In this document: piece by piece, positions 60,008-64,000 of the stretch
Layout of the letters: the number at the start of each line of letters is the position of its first letter
Position numbering within the stretch: the first letter of the stretch is position 1
NCBI GenBank assembly: GCA_014904985.1
Contig: MU128913.1
Location: 134,283-198,282 of the forward strand
DNA: 64,000 nucleotides
Reading direction: 5' to 3'
From: Hydnum rufescens UP504
Taxonomy: Eukaryota > Basidiomycota > Agaricomycetes > Cantharellales > Hydnaceae
Made by a program: the position numbers and the translations under genes
The notes under the pieces: model-generated
Told to the model about the DNA's origin: nothing
The model's database searches: none
Seen by the model: the letters and a program-made list of their open reading frames with translations, nothing else

Positions 60008-63000
60008 ATGTTCTCCAAGGTCTGCATCACTCTGCTCGGATTCCTTTGTTGCGGGTCCTTGCTGCATCCCGAGAGCGATTCGGTCCGCGTATCATTCATG
60101 AAGCACGCTCGGTGATACCCAATCAATGGGATAAACGACTTATGCTTGACAAGTCGAGGATCATCCCTGTTCGCATCAACCTGGCGCAGAACCTTGAGGG
60201 TGCCGAAGATCTCCTCATGGAAGTATCTCATCCCGACAGTCCCAAATATGCCCAACATTATAACGCCGATGAAGTCGCAGATTTGGTGCGGTTTTCACAA
60301 ATGCAACACCTTGGAGAGGACCTCGCTAATTAGCTTGTATTTATTTATCCACTCTAGTTCGCGCCCACGAAAGAAACAATTGATATCGTCCTTGACTGGC
60401 TCCGATCCGAGGGTCACGATGTTGATCACAGTCACTACAATCATTGGAAAGCTGCCGTCGTGGTTCCTATGCCTATTCACAAGGCTGAAAACCTTCGTAT
60501 GTATTATAATCTCTTCTGTTGGTCAATTCCCTTTAATATTAGTTTGCAGTACACGCTACCTACGACGCCTATGAACACACCAATGGAAAGGTGCATATCG
60601 CCTGCATGAATTATTCTCTTCCGGAAGCAGTACGACACCATGTAGATTTCGTCCTCCCGACCGTGCACTTCGATGTACACACCACGCCACATGCCCCTAC
60701 CCAAGAGGAGAAGCGCGATCCTACCGTTCCCTCCCCGGGAAAACTCAAGGATAAATCACCCGTTTTGCCAAAACAAGGCGCAACCCTGAGCCCCCAAGCC
60801 CTCGCTCCAGCTGGTTCTCTCTCGAAATGCGATCAACAGGCTCGTCTTCCACATATTTTGATTATTTCGCAATGCCTCACGTTTTCACGTCCTCTAGATT
60901 ACTCCCGATTGTCTCAGGGCCCTGTACGGCATTAAGGTATGTGTGCATAGGGATTGGACTATTCCATCCATCACGCTAACGACTCCTTGATCGTATTTAG
61001 TACACGCAGAAGGCTGTGAAAAAGAACAGCTTTGGCATTGGTTTGCAATTTTCTATCACCTTACTTTGAAATCCGGCTCACCTATCGTGGCCTTCATAAG
61101 TTGAATACACACCCCAATCATACATACCCGGCGACCTCGATCTTTTTGCTAAAAAATACGTTCCTGGCGGGGTTGGACGCCGCCCCAAGCTGCTTTCGAT
61201 TGATGGAGGTTTGTCTCAGATTAAATCAAGCAGTACCCCTGATTAACTGCCGTAATACAGGTCAGATCAGTTCTGTGCCGAAGTCTTTCGACCTCAACGG
61301 AGAGAGCGACCTTGATCTGGAGGTACGATTTAAGTTACTTTCTCATGTAGGGTAGAGCATGATTTGACATTGCCCACGTAGTATGGAATGGCCTTGACGT
61401 TCCCCCTTCGTGTTTCGCTCTATCAAGCTGGTAGGTAGTTTTCAAGCACCTTGTCTATCGGTACCAATACCGAACTGAACGATTTAATGGCTAGGTGACA
61501 AAATCTTCGGGGCTTCCTTCAATACTTTGTGAGTGTACATCCCTTTGGTCTTCTCCACCCCGGAGTGTGGCTTAGCCAAATTAGCCTCGATGCCCTCGAC
61601 AACACGTATTGTGCAGGTACTATATTCAACTTTCCTATCATATTTTCGTCGCTGAACCCCTTTACAAAGGCGATGACCCAACCCAGGATCCCCACTATCC
61701 TGATCCGAACCCAGGAGGTGATACCCTTGCCTTTGATCTACATTCGTAAACGTCCCAACTAAACACACACGCAGGCTACAAGGGGAAAGATTGCGGAAAA
61801 TACGCCCCTACACACGTCATCAGGTACGTTCAATACCTAGAAGATCCTTCTTTATATCCTCGCTGATTTCCCTTCCTTGCACCTTTGTCAGCACCTCTTA
61901 TGCATACGTAAGTTCGATGTGGAGCGCCTTTTGAAAGAGCGACAAATTGACTTGTAATGGCAGAACGAGATAGATTTGACACCCGCGGTGAGTATCACTA
62001 TCCGTAAACTGGATCTCGAGATTACTGATTGAGACATCCATGACAGTACGAGAAGCGGCAATGCAATGAATGTATGATCCATTGGGTCTCGTCCTCGTTA
62101 TTATAGGTTCTTACTGATTTGCTTTCCAGATCTTAAGCTTGGCCTTAGGGGCGTCACGGTGGTGTACTCCAGTGGCGATTACGGTGTTGCTGGAAATGGC
62201 GGTATGCTGTCGCCTGCGGACATTGCTCCTGGATATCATTTGATATGCGTGTCATGTTGGATTTTTTAGGTAACTGCATCGATGCCTCTGGACACCTTTC
62301 CCCAAGTGGTTTAAGATGTGAGTGCTTAACGTTTTGAATCCTCGTTTCGCTTTCTTAGCGTGTGGACAGTCAATCCCTCATTTCCAAGCACATGTCCTTA
62401 CATTACCAGCATCGTAAGCTCATCCCCACTACGTCGTCGTGATTCACACCTACTCACCGTCACTAATTTTAGGGTGCAACTCAAATTAAACCAGGGAATA
62501 CGGTGGCTAAACCAGAAGAAGCAGCTGAGACGGGTGAGTTAACTTTTTCACGAACATTCTCATCTCCTAAGTATTCCCTCTACTTCTTGGGCCCGTAGTC
62601 ATATTCAGTGGAGGTGGATTCAGCAACGTATTCCCGATGCCCACCTATCAGAAAGCGGCCATCAAATACTACTACAAACACCACAAGCCGACTTACAGCA
62701 GTTCGCAATATAATAATAATCAAAAGGCTCGTGGATTCCCTGACATTAGGCAAGTGACAGAAAGAGGTGCCATGTGCCGATTGGATATTGATTTTTTGGT
62801 TTCACTTACAGCGCGAATGGTGTCAACTGTATGGCGTCTGGACTGTCTTTGTCATTGATCGTCATTGAATCACTCCTTTCTGTAGATGTCGTTGCGGTAG
62901 ACGGGGCGTTCTCGCTTGTATACGGTACATCGGCCTCTGCCCCCGTGGTGGGCTCGATCTTCGCCTTAATCAATGATGCCAGACTAGCCCATGGGAAAAA

Positions 63001-63311
63001 ACCTATTGGTTTCGTTAACCCAACTCTGGTGAAGTCCCAATTCCTGGCTTGTCGCGTGCTCTGAAGAAGTCTAACTGGTCATATACTGCAGTATGCCCAT
63101 CCGTCAGCGTTCAATGACATTACCTCAGGAAACAATCCCGGATGCTCCACGCAGGGTTTCACTGCTGTGAAAGGATGGGTAAGCCTTAGCTCTTCTCCCG
63201 TATACGATTGATCCCCAATAAATTTTTTGTGGGACCTTATAGGATCCGGTCACAGGTTTGGGAACACCTTCATTCCCCAAGCTACTTAAGTTATTCCTGA
63301 GCCTAAAGTGA
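60008..63311 (+). CDS. Sedolisin-type serine-carboxyl peptidase (family S53, tripeptidyl peptidase-like), secreted
   Basis: The first residues MFSKVCITLLGFLCCGSLL form a signal peptide. The prodomain follows: EARSVIPNQWDKR, INLAQNLEGAEDLLMEVSHP, NADEVADL, FAPTKETIDIVLDWLRSEG. The mature domain contains NGESDLDLE (the ExxxD pair supplying catalytic Glu and Asp), then YGMALTFPLRVSLYQAGDKI, YKGKDCGKYAPTHVIS, LGLRGVTVVYSSGDYGVAGN (oxyanion Asp region) and VIFSGGGFSNVFPMPTYQ. Near the end is YGTSASAPVVGSIFALINDA, with the catalytic Ser in GTSAS. It finishes FNDITSGNNPGCSTQGFTAV then the FLSLK stop at 63309-63311. Many introns of 50-70 bp interrupt it. The frame breaks once between the signal peptide and EARSVIP, around 60090. 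Secreted acid proteases of this kind degrade external protein for nutrition. Confidence 0.85.
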
Positions 63312-64000
63312 GTGTTCGAAGGGGGGCTATGATGGACTTTTTCCGTTTCTACTGCTACGGACTTTGGCTCCTGGCTATACCCCGATTTTCTATTTTACAA
63401 TTATGGCCTATGGACTATTGGACAAATGTGTTGTGTAATAGCAGAAAATTATCCAGCTAGGTGTGAGTCTGATTTCCTGAGTGCCAAGAGTCTGCAGTGT
63501 GCAAATGGAAATATCAGGAAGGGGTAACTAGCTTTTCTCGTGTAATGAATAGATTGCCATCCTGTAAGGTCCCCGACTCCGAAAGAGAGGGTTTTCGTGA
63601 ATGCATTTGGATTCGATCAATAGAGTTCCGCCCAAAATCGCGTCATCGATAGCACTCTGATCGTGATAAAGGTTACTCTGATGCCTCTAAGGGGTTCAAT
63701 TCTAGTTGTGTCTTTCTTGAGTTCCGCGGCTTTCTGATGTCAAGGTTTTCTGATCATGTGACTCCGGATCGCCACTCCATCTCAGCAAACTATAGGTACA
63801 GCCACTTGACTCCGCAAGACCCCGGGATATTGAATACGTTGAGCACTCAGCCTAAAGACCCTCCCATTATTCTACTCCGGATTTGTTCGCAGCGATTGCT
63901 ACGGCAGGCTCGACGAGAGATGAGACGCAGAAGTCCATAATTCTGGACGATGAGGGGATGAAGGAGGATCCATTTAGTTGTTCCTGGGAATCATTTGGCT
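63312..64000. other. Downstream non-coding sequence to the window edge
   Basis: I see no gene. The stretch follows the protease stop codon. Short frames, for example 63737-63940, have no recognisable content. Confidence 0.45.

Overview
The window looks like nuclear DNA of a filamentous basidiomycete. Genes carry many short introns (about 50-90 bp), Zn2Cys6 regulators are present, and there are fungal versions of QCR10, Nop16, Prm10/ThrE and sedolisin. The Tnp2-type transposon and the TPR gene family resemble what is typical of Agaricomycetes such as Rhizoctonia/Ceratobasidium. That genus-level placement is an inference from memory of these families, not a search result. Gene models below were joined by hand across GT..AG introns. 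Nop16, QCR10 and SUMO close exactly, in frame from ATG to stop; the others are less exact at some junctions.

Positions 1-19000 are an accessory, repeat-rich block. It starts with a decayed, transposon-associated unknown gene on + (197-2168). A Tnp2/CACTA-type transposase follows on - (2622-6591). Next come three tandem copies, all on -, of one gene family (7212-16990). The best preserved copy encodes an N-terminal four-helix-bundle-like segment (HeLo/MLKL-like by pattern) followed by about 18 TPR repeats of 46 residues, with no NACHT/NB-ARC ATPase visible between them. Copy A carries a frameshift and a truncated 5' end, the middle copy is a remnant, and copy B carries many frameshifts. Beside copy B lie a 720-bp element with inverted termini (16971-17690), whose left terminus contains copy B's first ATG, and a 955-bp near-perfect foldback (17841-18795).

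Positions 19000-64000 are mostly conserved core genes: a Zn2Cys6 regulator (-), NOP16 (-), QCR10 (-), a SAM-dependent methyltransferase (-), a second Zn2Cys6 regulator (-), an alkyltransferase-like protein (+), a Prm10/ThrE-type transporter (+), a SPATA20/YyaL-type thioredoxin-domain protein (-), a large coiled-coil/BAR-like protein (+), SUMO (+), a DENN-domain protein (-) and an S53 sedolisin protease (+). They do not form one pathway; this is ordinary fungal gene order, with a divergent pair at 48401/49235 and a convergent pair at 53255/54137. Several otherwise intact genes have single-base frame breaks (43264, about 60090, about 39829), which may be sequencing errors, haplotype differences or real lesions.

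The most interesting material is the TPR cluster with its mobile-element-supplied start codon, and the adjacent foldback.
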